Positions 17,230 to 26,374 of a stretch of DNA of 64,000 nucleotides are shown here, piece by piece. Where the stretch lies: assembly GCF_001937065.1 (NCBI RefSeq), contig NZ_MOWR01000006.1, forward strand, positions 86,268 to 150,267, in the 5' to 3' direction. The position numbers were made by a program, and so were the translations under genes. Numbering within the stretch: the first letter of the stretch is position 1; every line of letters starts with the position of its first letter. Source of the stretch: Streptococcus sp. 'caviae' (lineage in GTDB: Bacteria > Bacillota > Bacilli > Lactobacillales > Streptococcaceae). The notes under the pieces are model-generated. The model made no database searches. It was not told where the DNA came from and saw only the letters and a list, made by a program, of their open reading frames with translations.

Positions 17230-18699
17230 ATGGTTAGTCGCTCAAATAGAAGTCATCAGAGTCATCATACAGGAAATCACAAAAAGCTAAGTATTATCAA
17301 TGGTATTCTCTTAGTTCTTTTTACGGTCCTGTCTGCTGTGACTCTCTTTTTTGTTTTTGCCTATGATTTCTTGGCCTTTAGAGGTCTAAATGTAATAGCA
17401 GCAGTGGTTCTGATTGCCATCGTTTTGCTGTCGCTGGTGCTGATTCTAAAAAAACGTGCCAGCAAGTTCACCTTTATTCTTCTCTTGCTGGGAAGCTTAG
17501 CAGCCTCAGGCGCATTGTACTTCCTGAAGTCAGCCATTGATATGTCTGACAGGATGAATCAAACAGCCTCTTATTCAGAAGTTAAAATGAGTGTTGTGGT
17601 GCCTAAAGACAGCTCCGTGTCCAAGGTTGCTGATTTGAAGAGCGTTTTAGCGCCAACTGGCAATGACGGGACCAATATTGCCTCTCTTATCAGTAAAATT
17701 CAAACTGACGAAGGTGTTAATTTAACAACAGAAGCGACTGATTCTTATCAGAGCGCCTATCAAAGCCTGCAGCAGGATTCCGGCAAGGCCATGGTGCTGA
17801 ACAGCGCCTACAATGAACTGCTGTCACAAACTGATGAAAACTATAGGGATAAGCTGAAGACGATTTACAGCTATACCATTAAACAAAAGGTATCTTCAGC
17901 CAAAAAGAAAGCCAATCGGGATGTCTTTAACCTCTATATCAGCGGTATTGACAGCTACGGGTCTATCTCATCGGTTTCACGTTCAGATGTTAATATCATC
18001 ATGACGGTTAACCGCAAGACCAACAAGATTCTTTTGACAACAACGCCGCGCGACTCCTATGTTCCGATTGCTGATGGCGGCAATAACCAAAAGGACAAGC
18101 TGACTCACGCCGGTATCTATGGTATTGACTCATCTATCCATACCTTAGAAAATCTCTACGATATTGACATTGATTATTACGCACGGATTAACTTTACCTC
18201 CTTTATAACGCTGGTCGATTTGCTGGGCGGTATTGAAGTCTATAACGATCAAGCCTTTACCAGCCACATCGGTCACTATGATTTCCCAGTTGGAAAACTG
18301 AAGCTAAATTCTGAAAAAGCTCTGGCTTTTGTCCGTGAACGGTATTCACTGGAAGCCGGTGACAATGACCGCGGTAAAAATCAGGAAAAAGTCATTGCAG
18401 CTATTGTTGACAAACTGTCTTCTATGAAAGCTGTATCGAATTATAACAGCATTATCAAGGGACTTGGAAAATCTATCCAAACCAATATGTCCTTAAATAC
18501 CATGATGTCGTTAGTCAACTCACAGCTGGAGTCCGGTTCAAAATACACTGTTAAGTCACAGGCGCTTACCGGCACAGGCTCAACTGGAGAACTGACGTCT
18601 TATGCCATGCCAAATGCCAGCCTTTATATGCTGTCTATTGATGAATCCAGCCTGACAAAGGCTAAAGATGCAATCAATGACACCATGGATGGAAACTAA
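17230..18699 (+). CDS. cpsA: LytR-CpsA-Psr (LCP) family protein CpsA/EpsA
   Basis: A 489-residue membrane protein: a basic N-terminus, three hydrophobic segments (about residues 22-110), an accessory domain with VVPKDSSVSKVADLKS and LTTEATDSYQSAYQSLQQ, then the LCP catalytic domain (about 235-400) with SRSDVNIIMTVNRKTNKILLTTTPRDSYV and FVRERYSLEAGDNDRGKNQEKV. LCP enzymes move lipid-linked polymers onto peptidoglycan; here it should attach the polysaccharide made by the downstream genes. The start at 17230 follows GAGAAGGAAAG. The gene is first in the locus but is separated from the next gene by a repeat copy. Confidence 0.93.
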   Translation: MVSRSNRSHQSHHTGNHKKLSIINGILLVLFTVLSAVTLFFVFAYDFLAFRGLNVIAAVVLIAIVLLSLVLILKKRASKFTFILLLLGSLAASGALYFLKSAIDMSDRMNQTASYSEVKMSVVVPKDSSVSKVADLKSVLAPTGNDGTNIASLISKIQTDEGVNLTTEATDSYQSAYQSLQQDSGKAMVLNSAYNELLSQTDENYRDKLKTIYSYTIKQKVSSAKKKANRDVFNLYISGIDSYGSISSVSRSDVNIIMTVNRKTNKILLTTTPRDSYVPIADGGNNQKDKLTHAGIYGIDSSIHTLENLYDIDIDYYARINFTSFITLVDLLGGIEVYNDQAFTSHIGHYDFPVGKLKLNSEKALAFVRERYSLEAGDNDRGKNQEKVIAAIVDKLSSMKAVSNYNSIIKGLGKSIQTNMSLNTMMSLVNSQLESGSKYTVKSQALTGTGSTGELTSYAMPNASLYMLSIDESSLTKAKDAINDTMDGN

Positions 18700-18732
18700 A
18701 CACTGCAACTTGAAGATAAATCTATTTTTTCT

Positions 18733-18961
18733 ATACATATATGTTTTGAAGTTCTAAAAATGCCAATTTGAATGGTATCTATCTGCGAGCGGATCAAGCC
18801 CTAACTGAGACTTTCCGCCGTGATAAAAGTGCTAGAAACCCGAAGTTTCTGGCACTCGGAAGATTTGAGACCTTAGGCTCAAATCTTAGGTATGGAATTC
18901 CGAAGGAAGTCGCTACCGTCCGTATCACCTAAGGAAAGTCTCATAAAAAACTTTGTCTACA
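18733..18961 (+). repeat. structured intergenic repeat, copy 2
   Basis: Same element and orientation as 15912-16140. The internal hairpin reads AGTGCTAGAAAC/GTTTCTGGCACT, where one pair has switched from G-C to C-G relative to copy 1, so both arms changed together. It occupies the position where Wzh/Wzd/Wze genes usually follow cpsA. The rest of the gap (18700-18732 and 18962-19028) shows no gene. Confidence 0.8.
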
Positions 18962-19028
18962 GTCTGAGCCGTTTCAAAGAATCGGCCAAACCATGATTCA
19001 TGAAAAAGAAAAGATAGGAGGGGATTAT

Positions 19029-19679
19029 TTGACTGAAAATGACCTTGAGGAGGTTCATCGGTTTTATTTATACGTCAAGCGTCTGTTAGACATCATTATC
19101 GGTCTGCTTGGCGCAGTTTTTCTCCTGCTTCCGGTTTCGGTGATTATTGCTGTTTTCTATCTGTTTGGCAGAGACAAGGGCGGTATCTTTTTTACTCAGG
19201 AAAGAATGGGCAAGGGGCGAAAGACTTTTAAAATCATAAAATTCCGCTCTATGGTTGTCAATGCTGAGGACGTTTTAAAAACAAACCCCGAACTCTATCA
19301 GCAGTACCTTGATAACAGCTATAAATTGCTGCCTCATGAAGATCCAAGACTGACCCGAATCGGCCATTTTATCCGGAAAACCAGTATTGATGAACTGCCG
19401 CAGTTTATCAACTTGATCAAGGGAGATATGAGTTTTATCGGCCCCAGACCTATTCTGGCTTCTGAATTAGAAGAATACACACCGAGTGAACAGGCAGAGC
19501 TTCTGTCTATTAAGCCGGGAGCAACGGGCTGGTGGCAGGTTTCCGGAAGAAGCGAAGTCTTGTACCCTGAGCGCTGCCAGCTGGAGCTCTATTACGTCAG
19601 AAACTTTTCTTTCAAATTAGATCTAAAAATTTTCTTTTTGACCATCAAGAAAGTTTTTACAGGCGAAGGAGCCCATTGA
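19029..19679 (+). CDS. undecaprenyl-phosphate sugar phosphotransferase (initiating)
   Basis: A 216-residue bacterial sugar transferase with one N-terminal membrane segment (about residues 15-40) and the PF02397 catalytic core: KFRSMV, then DPRLTRIGHFIRKTSIDELPQFINLIKGDMSFIGPRP with the Asp-Glu dyad. It lacks the five-helix N-terminal half of CpsE/WbaP and is the short, PglC-like form. It transfers a sugar phosphate to the lipid carrier and so starts each repeat unit. I chose the TTG at 19029 because AGGAGG lies 7 bases before it; the ATG at 18993 has no binding site. Confidence 0.85.
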   Translation: MTENDLEEVHRFYLYVKRLLDIIIGLLGAVFLLLPVSVIIAVFYLFGRDKGGIFFTQERMGKGRKTFKIIKFRSMVVNAEDVLKTNPELYQQYLDNSYKLLPHEDPRLTRIGHFIRKTSIDELPQFINLIKGDMSFIGPRPILASELEEYTPSEQAELLSIKPGATGWWQVSGRSEVLYPERCQLELYYVRNFSFKLDLKIFFLTIKKVFTGEGAH

Positions 19680-19740
19680 GCAGCAGCCTCAGGCTCATAT
19701 ACATAAACTAAACTATCCGTAAATTGGAGTATGATATACA

Positions 19741-21189
19741 GTGAACCGTTATAATTCCGTCAGATTTAATTTCGTAATGAACTTTATTCTGACCATTTCA
19801 AATTTTATTTTTCCTCTGATAACTTTTCCGTATGCGTCCAGAGTGCTGCAGGCTCAGGGGGTCGGAACGGTGTCATTTGCGACTTCAATCATTACTTACT
19901 TCACCATGGTCGGGATGATGGGGATTCCTACTTACGGTATCAGAGCCTGCGCTAAGATTCGAAATGATCAGTCCAAGTTAAGAAAAACAGTTCAGGAAAT
20001 TTTTCTGCTCAATTCCGCTGTCATGCTGCTGGCCTTGATCGGCTTAGCTGTTTCAGTGTTCATGGTTCCAAAACTTTCCCAGGAAAAAACACTTTACCTG
20101 ATCATGTCTTCAACCCTGATCTTCAATGTTCTGGGAGTGGAGTGGCTCTATAAGGCCTTGGAAAAATATTCCTACATTACAGTTCGGTCCATTCTTTTCA
20201 AATTTCTGTCGCTGATTTTACTCTTGCTTCTGGTCAAAAACAAAGAAGACTATGTCATTTACGGTGCCATAACAGTATTTGCAGGAGTAGGCTCCAACTT
20301 GATGAACTTCTTAAATTTAAGAAGACTGATTGACCTCAAACCCCTTAAAAACTTAGATTTAAAGCAGCATATCAAACCCTGTCTGACCTTTTTCCTTTTG
20401 ACGGTGTCAACGACTATTTATCTCAATGTAGATACCACCTTACTCGGCTTTATTAAAGGAGACCATCAGGTGGGCTACTATACTGCCGCTGTCAAGATTA
20501 AGCAGATTCTGGTCAGTATTGTGACTTCACTGGGAACAGTTTTGCTGCCCCGTTTGTCCTTTTACCACGAGCAGGAGCGCCATGCTGAATTCAGAACGCT
20601 GGTTGAAAAAGCCCTCAGTTTTGTTTTCGTTCTGGCTGTGCCCCTGACTCTGTTCTTTATTCTTGACGCTAAGGAAAGCATTCTCTTTTTATCGGGAGAC
20701 AATTTCCTGCCCGCTGTTCTTCCCATGCAGCTGATTATGCCGACGGTTATTTTTATCGGCATTTCCAATTTAATGGGCATACAGATTTTAGTGCCCATGC
20801 AAAAAGAAATGCTGGTGGTCGTCTCGACCATCATCGGAGCGGCAGCCGATGTTCTGATTAATATAATTACCATTCCTTTATTCGGCGCTGCTGGGGCAGC
20901 CTTTGCCGGAAGCATTGCAGAGCTGACAGTTGTTTTGGTTCAGCTGTATTTCTTACGTGATTTGATTGTGCCCATGCTCAAACGAATCGGCTTATGGAAA
21001 ATCATATTAAGTACCTTGGCAGCGGTCTGTGCTACTTTGGTTTTAAAAGGCTTTTTGTCTGTGGGAACCTTCTTAACCCTTGCTGTGACAGCTCTTGTCT
21101 TTTTTGCTGTTTACGGTATGTTTTTGCTTATCACCAAAGAAAAGTTTACAATAGATACCCTTCAATCATTATTGCTGCGGTTTAAATAG
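19741..21189 (+). CDS. wzx: Wzx-type oligosaccharide flippase
   Basis: A 482-residue protein with about 12 to 14 hydrophobic segments throughout. The N-terminus NFILTISNFIFPLITFPYASRVLQAQGVGTVSFATSII is the typical PST/MOP-superfamily start. It should flip the lipid-linked repeat unit across the membrane for Wzy. The start is GTG, behind GGAG. It follows the initiating transferase in the same direction and precedes glf. Confidence 0.92.
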   Translation: MNRYNSVRFNFVMNFILTISNFIFPLITFPYASRVLQAQGVGTVSFATSIITYFTMVGMMGIPTYGIRACAKIRNDQSKLRKTVQEIFLLNSAVMLLALIGLAVSVFMVPKLSQEKTLYLIMSSTLIFNVLGVEWLYKALEKYSYITVRSILFKFLSLILLLLLVKNKEDYVIYGAITVFAGVGSNLMNFLNLRRLIDLKPLKNLDLKQHIKPCLTFFLLTVSTTIYLNVDTTLLGFIKGDHQVGYYTAAVKIKQILVSIVTSLGTVLLPRLSFYHEQERHAEFRTLVEKALSFVFVLAVPLTLFFILDAKESILFLSGDNFLPAVLPMQLIMPTVIFIGISNLMGIQILVPMQKEMLVVVSTIIGAAADVLINIITIPLFGAAGAAFAGSIAELTVVLVQLYFLRDLIVPMLKRIGLWKIILSTLAAVCATLVLKGFLSVGTFLTLAVTALVFFAVYGMFLLITKEKFTIDTLQSLLLRFK

Positions 21190-21198
21190 GAGAATCAC

Positions 21199-22308
21199 AT
21201 GTCACATTACGATTACTTAGTAGTAGGAGCAGGTTTATTCGGTGCCGTTTTTGCTCATGAGGCAGCCCTTAAGGGCAAAAAAGTCAAGGTTATTGAAAAG
21301 CGCAGCCACATTGCCGGCAACATTTATACCAAGGAAGTGAACGGCATTCAGGTTCATGAATACGGTGCCCATATTTTCCACACATCCGATAAGGAAATTT
21401 GGGATTACATCAATCAGTTTGCAGAATTCAACCGCTACACCAACTCACCCATTGCCAATTACAAGGGAGAGATTTACAATCTTCCCTTCAACATGAATAC
21501 CTTTAATAAGCTGTGGGGCGTGGTGACACCGCAGGAAGCCAAGGCTAAGATTGATGAGCAGCGCGCCGTTTTAGGCGGTAAGAAACCGGAAAATCTGGAA
21601 GAGCAGGCCATTTCTCTTGTTGGAACGGATATTTACGAGAAACTGATAAAGGATTATACCCAAAAGCAGTGGGGCAAGGCCTGCCGTGATCTGCCGGCCT
21701 TCATCATCCGCCGGCTGCCGGTCCGCCTGACCTATGATAATAATTATTTCAACGATACCTATCAAGGCATTCCTATCGGCGGTTACACGCAGATTGTTGA
21801 GAAAATGCTGGCTCATGATAATATTGATGTGGAAGTCGGTGTGGATTTCTTTGCGGATAAGGAAGGCTATCTGGCAGATTTTCCTAAGATTGTCTTTACC
21901 GGTATGATTGATCAGTTCTTTGATTATCAGCTGGGAGAGCTGGAATACCGCAGCCTTCGTTTTGAGACAGAGACACTGGATACGGACAATTATCAGGGTA
22001 ATGCAGTGGTCAACTACACTGACAGTGAAACACCTTATACACGGATTATTGAGCACAAGCATTTTGAATTTGGCACTCAGGAAAAAACAATTATTACCAA
22101 AGAGTATTCCAAGACTTGGCAAAAAGGTGACGAGCCCTATTATCCTGTCAATAATGATCGCAACAACCATCTTTATAATGCTTATAAAGCCATGGCTGAT
22201 AAGGAAAGTAAGGTTATCTTCGGCGGCCGTTTAGGGCAGTATCGCTACTATGACATGCATCAGGTGATTGCAGCAGCCCTTCAATGTGTCAGAAAAGAAG
22301 TAAAGTAG
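21199..22308 (+). CDS. glf: UDP-galactopyranose mutase
   Basis: A 369-residue flavoenzyme converting UDP-galactopyranose to UDP-galactofuranose. The Rossmann FAD motif is VVGAGLFGAVFAHEA (residues 7-21), followed by HEYGAHIFHTSDKEIWDY, KQWG, and the Arg- and Tyr-rich active-site region FTGMIDQFFDYQLGELEYRSL. The C-terminal FGGRLGQYRYYDMHQ is conserved. Its presence means that the polymer contains galactofuranose. AGGAG precedes the ATG, 9 bases after wzx. Confidence 0.97.
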   Translation: MSHYDYLVVGAGLFGAVFAHEAALKGKKVKVIEKRSHIAGNIYTKEVNGIQVHEYGAHIFHTSDKEIWDYINQFAEFNRYTNSPIANYKGEIYNLPFNMNTFNKLWGVVTPQEAKAKIDEQRAVLGGKKPENLEEQAISLVGTDIYEKLIKDYTQKQWGKACRDLPAFIIRRLPVRLTYDNNYFNDTYQGIPIGGYTQIVEKMLAHDNIDVEVGVDFFADKEGYLADFPKIVFTGMIDQFFDYQLGELEYRSLRFETETLDTDNYQGNAVVNYTDSETPYTRIIEHKHFEFGTQEKTIITKEYSKTWQKGDEPYYPVNNDRNNHLYNAYKAMADKESKVIFGGRLGQYRYYDMHQVIAAALQCVRKEVK

Positions 22309-22317
22309 AGGATTAGC

Positions 22318-23112
22318 GTGAAAGATATTAAATTAATTGTGGCAACACACAAGCAATTTAAGATGCCCAAGGATCAAACTCTCTACCTTCCCCTGCATGT
22401 CGGCAGAGAAGGAAAGGAAGATCTGGGTTATACAGGGGACAATACCGGCGACAATATTTCGCGCTTAAATCCCTATTACTGTGAACTGACCGGCCTTTAC
22501 TGGGCATGGAAAAATCTGGACTGCGACTATCTGGGTTTAGTCCATTACAGGCGCTATTTCACCAAAAAGAAACAAGCCTACAAAGAAGATATCAAGATTG
22601 ATGATGTTATTCTGTCACAGGCTGATGCCGAAAAGCTTCTTGATACAGCCGATGTCATCGTTCCCAAAAAGCGAAAGTACTATATCGAAACCCTTTATTC
22701 CCACTATGCTCATACTCATGATGCTAAACATTTGGATGTGACCAGAGAGATAATGGCAGGGCTGTATCCTGAGTATCTCCCAGCTTTTGACAGCGTCATG
22801 AAGCAGCGCAGCGGTTATATGTTCAATATGTTTATCATGAAAAAAGAGCTGGCCGATGCTTACTGTGAGTGGCTCTTTGCTCTGATTGACAAGCTTTATG
22901 AGCGCCTTGATCTGACAGGCTATTCAAGTTTTGATGCGCGCCTGTTCGGCCGTGTCAGCGAACGCCTTTTCAATGTGTGGCTGGCCCAGCAAAAAGAACT
23001 TACCATCAAAGAAGTTCCTTTTATGTATATGGAAAAAATCAATCTTTTCCAAAAAGGCAAGGCCTTCTTAGCCGCTAAATTTTTAGGAAAGAAATACGGG
23101 AAGAGTTTTTAG
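22318..23112 (+). CDS. DUF4422 glycosyltransferase
   Basis: A 264-residue soluble protein of the DUF4422 family. Signatures are KLIVATHKQFKMP at the N-terminus, GDNTGDNISRLNPYYCELTGLYWAWKN (about residues 41-67) and DYLGLVHYRRYF (about 71-82). Members are capsule and O-antigen transferases. Adjacency to glf makes galactofuranosyl transfer the leading guess, but this is context only. The start is GTG behind AGAGGATTAG, 9 bases after glf. Confidence 0.85.
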   Translation: MKDIKLIVATHKQFKMPKDQTLYLPLHVGREGKEDLGYTGDNTGDNISRLNPYYCELTGLYWAWKNLDCDYLGLVHYRRYFTKKKQAYKEDIKIDDVILSQADAEKLLDTADVIVPKKRKYYIETLYSHYAHTHDAKHLDVTREIMAGLYPEYLPAFDSVMKQRSGYMFNMFIMKKELADAYCEWLFALIDKLYERLDLTGYSSFDARLFGRVSERLFNVWLAQQKELTIKEVPFMYMEKINLFQKGKAFLAAKFLGKKYGKSF

Positions 23113-23129
23113 GAGAGGAGAAGAAGCTG

Positions 23130-24482
23130 ATGATGCTCTTTTTAATAATACTGATAGCATCAGTATCCCTGGCAGTCAATTTCAAAATATCAAATAAAGA
23201 CTTCATGAATCCGGCTGTGATTTTTTCATTAATATTTTTAGCACAAGCTGTCATGTGTGTTCTCGCGCTCACTTATATGCGGCTGACCTTTCATATCGAA
23301 ACGGTTCTTATTTTAACGGTCGCCTTTGCCATCTTTACGCTGTTTAATTTTTATTATTCTTCAAAAAAACAAACAGCTGCTAAGATATCATTAAAAAAGA
23401 GCGAGCTGACCTATATCAATCTGCCGACACTGGTTTCCGTCTTTTTCATCGGCCTGCTCTTAGTTGTCATCTTTCTCAAGTATCAGCACCTGACCCAGCT
23501 GGCAAATGCGTTAGATCACTCAGATTACTCCCTGTCGCAAAAGATTTCATTATTCGATGATATATCTAAATTTCGCTCGGACTATTATCGCGAATTAGGA
23601 ATTATACCGCCGCGCTATTATAATATTTTTAAAACAATATCCTTTTCTTTTGGTTATGTCACTTTATTTGTAGCGATTAATAATTTTATAGCTTGTAAAA
23701 AAATAAAAATTGAACAGATTATAACGCTTCTTTTGATGTGTATTGCTATTTATCTTGCAGGGAGCAGATCGCCGATTTTACGCATGGTAACATTTGCTGT
23801 CTGTGTTTATTATATTTTGTATCTTAAAAAAGATTCAAGCATTGGTATCAAAAAACAATTGCTTCAGCGATTGCTGATTGTTGGTATTGTCACTGTTGTT
23901 TTGTCTTTAGTGACCATAGGCATTTTTGGGCGTTCAAGCAGTTATAATCTGTTTCACTATTTATTTATTTACACAGGTGCTCCGCTTTATAATTTAGATG
24001 TTTTTATTCAAACCTATGCTTTACCGATACCGCAGGAATATTTTGGACAGCAGACCTTTTCAACATTATATAATTATGTATTTGCCAAAATTGGCAAAAG
24101 CGACAGTATTTATACTCTGGATATTCCATTTGTCAGATACAGTGTTAAATACGGTCTTGGAAATGTCTACACAACTTTTTATCAATTTATTTATGATTTT
24201 GGTCTATTTTTCTGGGTACCTGTTTTTACAATCATTCCGTGGTACTATTCTAAATTTTATGATAAAATCGTCAATCATCCGGTTCCTCATTCTGTAATTG
24301 ATTTTAGATTGTTTATTTATGCCTATCTGTTTAATGACCTGTGCATGCTGTTCTTTTCTAACCGTTTTTATGAAGCAGTTTTAAACGTTACAAATTTAGA
24401 GATCTTTATTATTGCCTATCTATTAAGTTCTCTCATTTTCACGAGATCCTTAGGAATTGGAAAGTACAAATTACAGTTTTAA
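23130..24482 (+). CDS. wzy: Wzy-type polysaccharide polymerase
   Basis: A 450-residue hydrophobic protein with roughly 10 to 12 membrane segments and a large non-membrane loop in the middle (about residues 108-160). It contains the AGSRSPILR segment often seen in repeat-unit polymerases. Sequence conservation in this group is low, so the call rests on topology and on being the only polymerase candidate in the cluster. It would join repeat units outside the membrane. Its codon usage is more A+T-rich toward the 3' half, as is common for wzy genes. Confidence 0.85.
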   Translation: MMLFLIILIASVSLAVNFKISNKDFMNPAVIFSLIFLAQAVMCVLALTYMRLTFHIETVLILTVAFAIFTLFNFYYSSKKQTAAKISLKKSELTYINLPTLVSVFFIGLLLVVIFLKYQHLTQLANALDHSDYSLSQKISLFDDISKFRSDYYRELGIIPPRYYNIFKTISFSFGYVTLFVAINNFIACKKIKIEQIITLLLMCIAIYLAGSRSPILRMVTFAVCVYYILYLKKDSSIGIKKQLLQRLLIVGIVTVVLSLVTIGIFGRSSSYNLFHYLFIYTGAPLYNLDVFIQTYALPIPQEYFGQQTFSTLYNYVFAKIGKSDSIYTLDIPFVRYSVKYGLGNVYTTFYQFIYDFGLFFWVPVFTIIPWYYSKFYDKIVNHPVPHSVIDFRLFIYAYLFNDLCMLFFSNRFYEAVLNVTNLEIFIIAYLLSSLIFTRSLGIGKYKLQF

Positions 24483-24540
24483 ATAAACGAATTTCTATCG
24501 GTATATTACTGGTAAATATGAAAAAATTTAGGAGTACAGA

Positions 24541-25536
24541 GTGCAAAAATTATTAACCATATCCATTGCGGCTTATAATGTTGAAGATTATATTGAAGAA
24601 ACACTGGATTCATTAGTAGCTTCCAAATACTGTGACCGTTTGGAAATTTTTGTTGTTGATGATGGCGGTCAGGACGATACTTTAACGATTGCTAAAGAGT
24701 ATCAAAAACGTTATCCCAATAGTGTTTTTCCTGTTCATAAAGAAAATGGCGGTTACGGGACAACTGTTAATTACAGTATGGAACACGCCACAGGGAAATA
24801 CTTTAAATTATTAGATGGTGATGATTGGTTTGATACGGATAGTTTAGATCAGCTCATTGAATTATTGGAACACAGTCAAACAGATGTGTTGGTGACACCC
24901 TTTAATTGGGGACCGACTGTAAATGAAGTACAAAAGAAAACTTTAACAGCCTACCCAAAAGAACCAACTTTATTTTCTCATCTTAAGAGCTACCAAACAA
25001 TCAGTATGTGGAGTCTGTGCTATCGAACCGATATCTTGCGGCAAGCTTCTTTTGAATTGCCGGGCAGAACCCTATATACCGATATTTTGTATGCAACCAT
25101 TCCTTTTGCTTACATCAAAACTATCCAATATATCGATTTGCCAGTATATGGCTATCGGGTAGGGCGTGATGGTCAAAGTGTCAGCCGCGCATCAAGGATT
25201 AAAAATGTGGAGATGATGCTGGGAATCAGTGAACGGCTGGCTCAGTTTTATGCTAATAAGAAAACGAATGAGAATGCGCCTTATCTTTTGCATCGAGCAA
25301 CATCAGCTTACCTGCAGGGGGTTAAAACCCTATTTCTCTTAGATGTCACTGCAGAAACCAAACAGCGTCTGAAAACCTTCGATCAAACCATTCACTCAGC
25401 TTCTTCTGAAGTGTATGAAGGAATTTTGGCCTTAGGCAAACTGGGTAAATTTTTAAAATTAGTTCGCATGACAAACTACCAAGCTTATTACTTATTAAAA
25501 ATTTTATACCCTAAAGGATTTCCTAATTGGATTTAG
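24541..25536 (+). CDS. GT2-family glycosyltransferase
   Basis: A 331-residue GT-A fold transferase. The N-terminal LLTISIAAYNVEDYIEETLDSLV and VVDDGGQDDT (residues about 4-45) bind the nucleotide sugar, and LLDGDDWFDTD (about 94-104) is the DxD metal motif. The C-terminal half is helical without clear membrane segments. It adds one sugar to the lipid-linked unit; donor and linkage are not predictable. The start is GTG behind AGGAG. A 58-base gap separates it from wzy. Confidence 0.9.
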   Translation: MQKLLTISIAAYNVEDYIEETLDSLVASKYCDRLEIFVVDDGGQDDTLTIAKEYQKRYPNSVFPVHKENGGYGTTVNYSMEHATGKYFKLLDGDDWFDTDSLDQLIELLEHSQTDVLVTPFNWGPTVNEVQKKTLTAYPKEPTLFSHLKSYQTISMWSLCYRTDILRQASFELPGRTLYTDILYATIPFAYIKTIQYIDLPVYGYRVGRDGQSVSRASRIKNVEMMLGISERLAQFYANKKTNENAPYLLHRATSAYLQGVKTLFLLDVTAETKQRLKTFDQTIHSASSEVYEGILALGKLGKFLKLVRMTNYQAYYLLKILYPKGFPNWI

Positions 25537-25550
25537 TAAGGGACTAATGC

Positions 25551-26372
25551 ATGACAGATACGACATTACGACATTTGCAATTGGCAGAAATTGAAATTTT
25601 TAAAGTATTTCAAGCCATCTGTGAAGCTCATCAGTTAAGTTACTTTATTATCGGGGGAACGCTGATTGGCGCTGTACGCCATGGCGGTTTTATTCCCTGG
25701 GATGATGACATTGATGTAGCTATGCCGCGTGAAGATTATGAAAAGTTTATTGGCATTTTTAAGAAACAAAATGTTCAGCCAATCGATATAGCCTATTATA
25801 AAGATAATCCTGAGCTATACTTTTATCCTGTTCGTTTGGTCAATACCCAAGTTCAGATTACTGACCCCAGAACGAACCAATCTGCTCCGGTCTGGATGGA
25901 CATTTTACCTATTGACGGCTTGCCAAATCAGACTATGAAGCGAAGATTTTTTAAACTGAAGATGGACAGCTACAGACTGGCACTTGGTCTGCATTATATT
26001 GATCAGTTGCGTGATACCAAAAGAGATTGGAAACAACGTTTAGCGATTACCTTTGGTAAAGCAACTAAAATTGGTAAGCTTTTTAATCCCACCAAGGTAA
26101 AAAATCGCTTAGATGCCACTTTAAAGTCACATACAGTTGAGCAGTGCGATGTGATTGGTACTTGTATGGGGGCTTACTACTTTAAAGAATTTGTACCGAA
26201 GGATTATTTTGGTTCAGGCACGACCATTGCATTTGAAGGTATGCAGGTAAGGGCACCTGAACAAATTGATGCCTATTTAACTCATATGTATGGTGACTAT
26301 ATGCAATTGCCGCCAGAACATGAACAATTGGCACAGCATATTAACGTGAAAACAGAAATAGGAGAGCAGTGA
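25551..26372 (+). CDS. LicD-family phosphotransferase, first copy
   Basis: A 273-residue LicD/FKTN-type nucleotidyltransferase-fold protein. The signature LSYFIIGGTLIGAVRHGGFIPWDDDIDVAMPREDYEKF (residues about 27-64) contains the metal-binding DDDID. LicD proteins transfer phosphocholine, phosphoglycerol or similar groups from CDP donors to glycans. With the CDP-glycerol-type synthetase gene next to it, phosphoglycerol is the best guess. It overlaps the next gene's GTG, although the better start of that gene is the ATG just after. Confidence 0.9.
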   Translation: MTDTTLRHLQLAEIEIFKVFQAICEAHQLSYFIIGGTLIGAVRHGGFIPWDDDIDVAMPREDYEKFIGIFKKQNVQPIDIAYYKDNPELYFYPVRLVNTQVQITDPRTNQSAPVWMDILPIDGLPNQTMKRRFFKLKMDSYRLALGLHYIDQLRDTKRDWKQRLAITFGKATKIGKLFNPTKVKNRLDATLKSHTVEQCDVIGTCMGAYYFKEFVPKDYFGSGTTIAFEGMQVRAPEQIDAYLTHMYGDYMQLPPEHEQLAQHINVKTEIGEQ

Positions 26373-26374
26373 TT

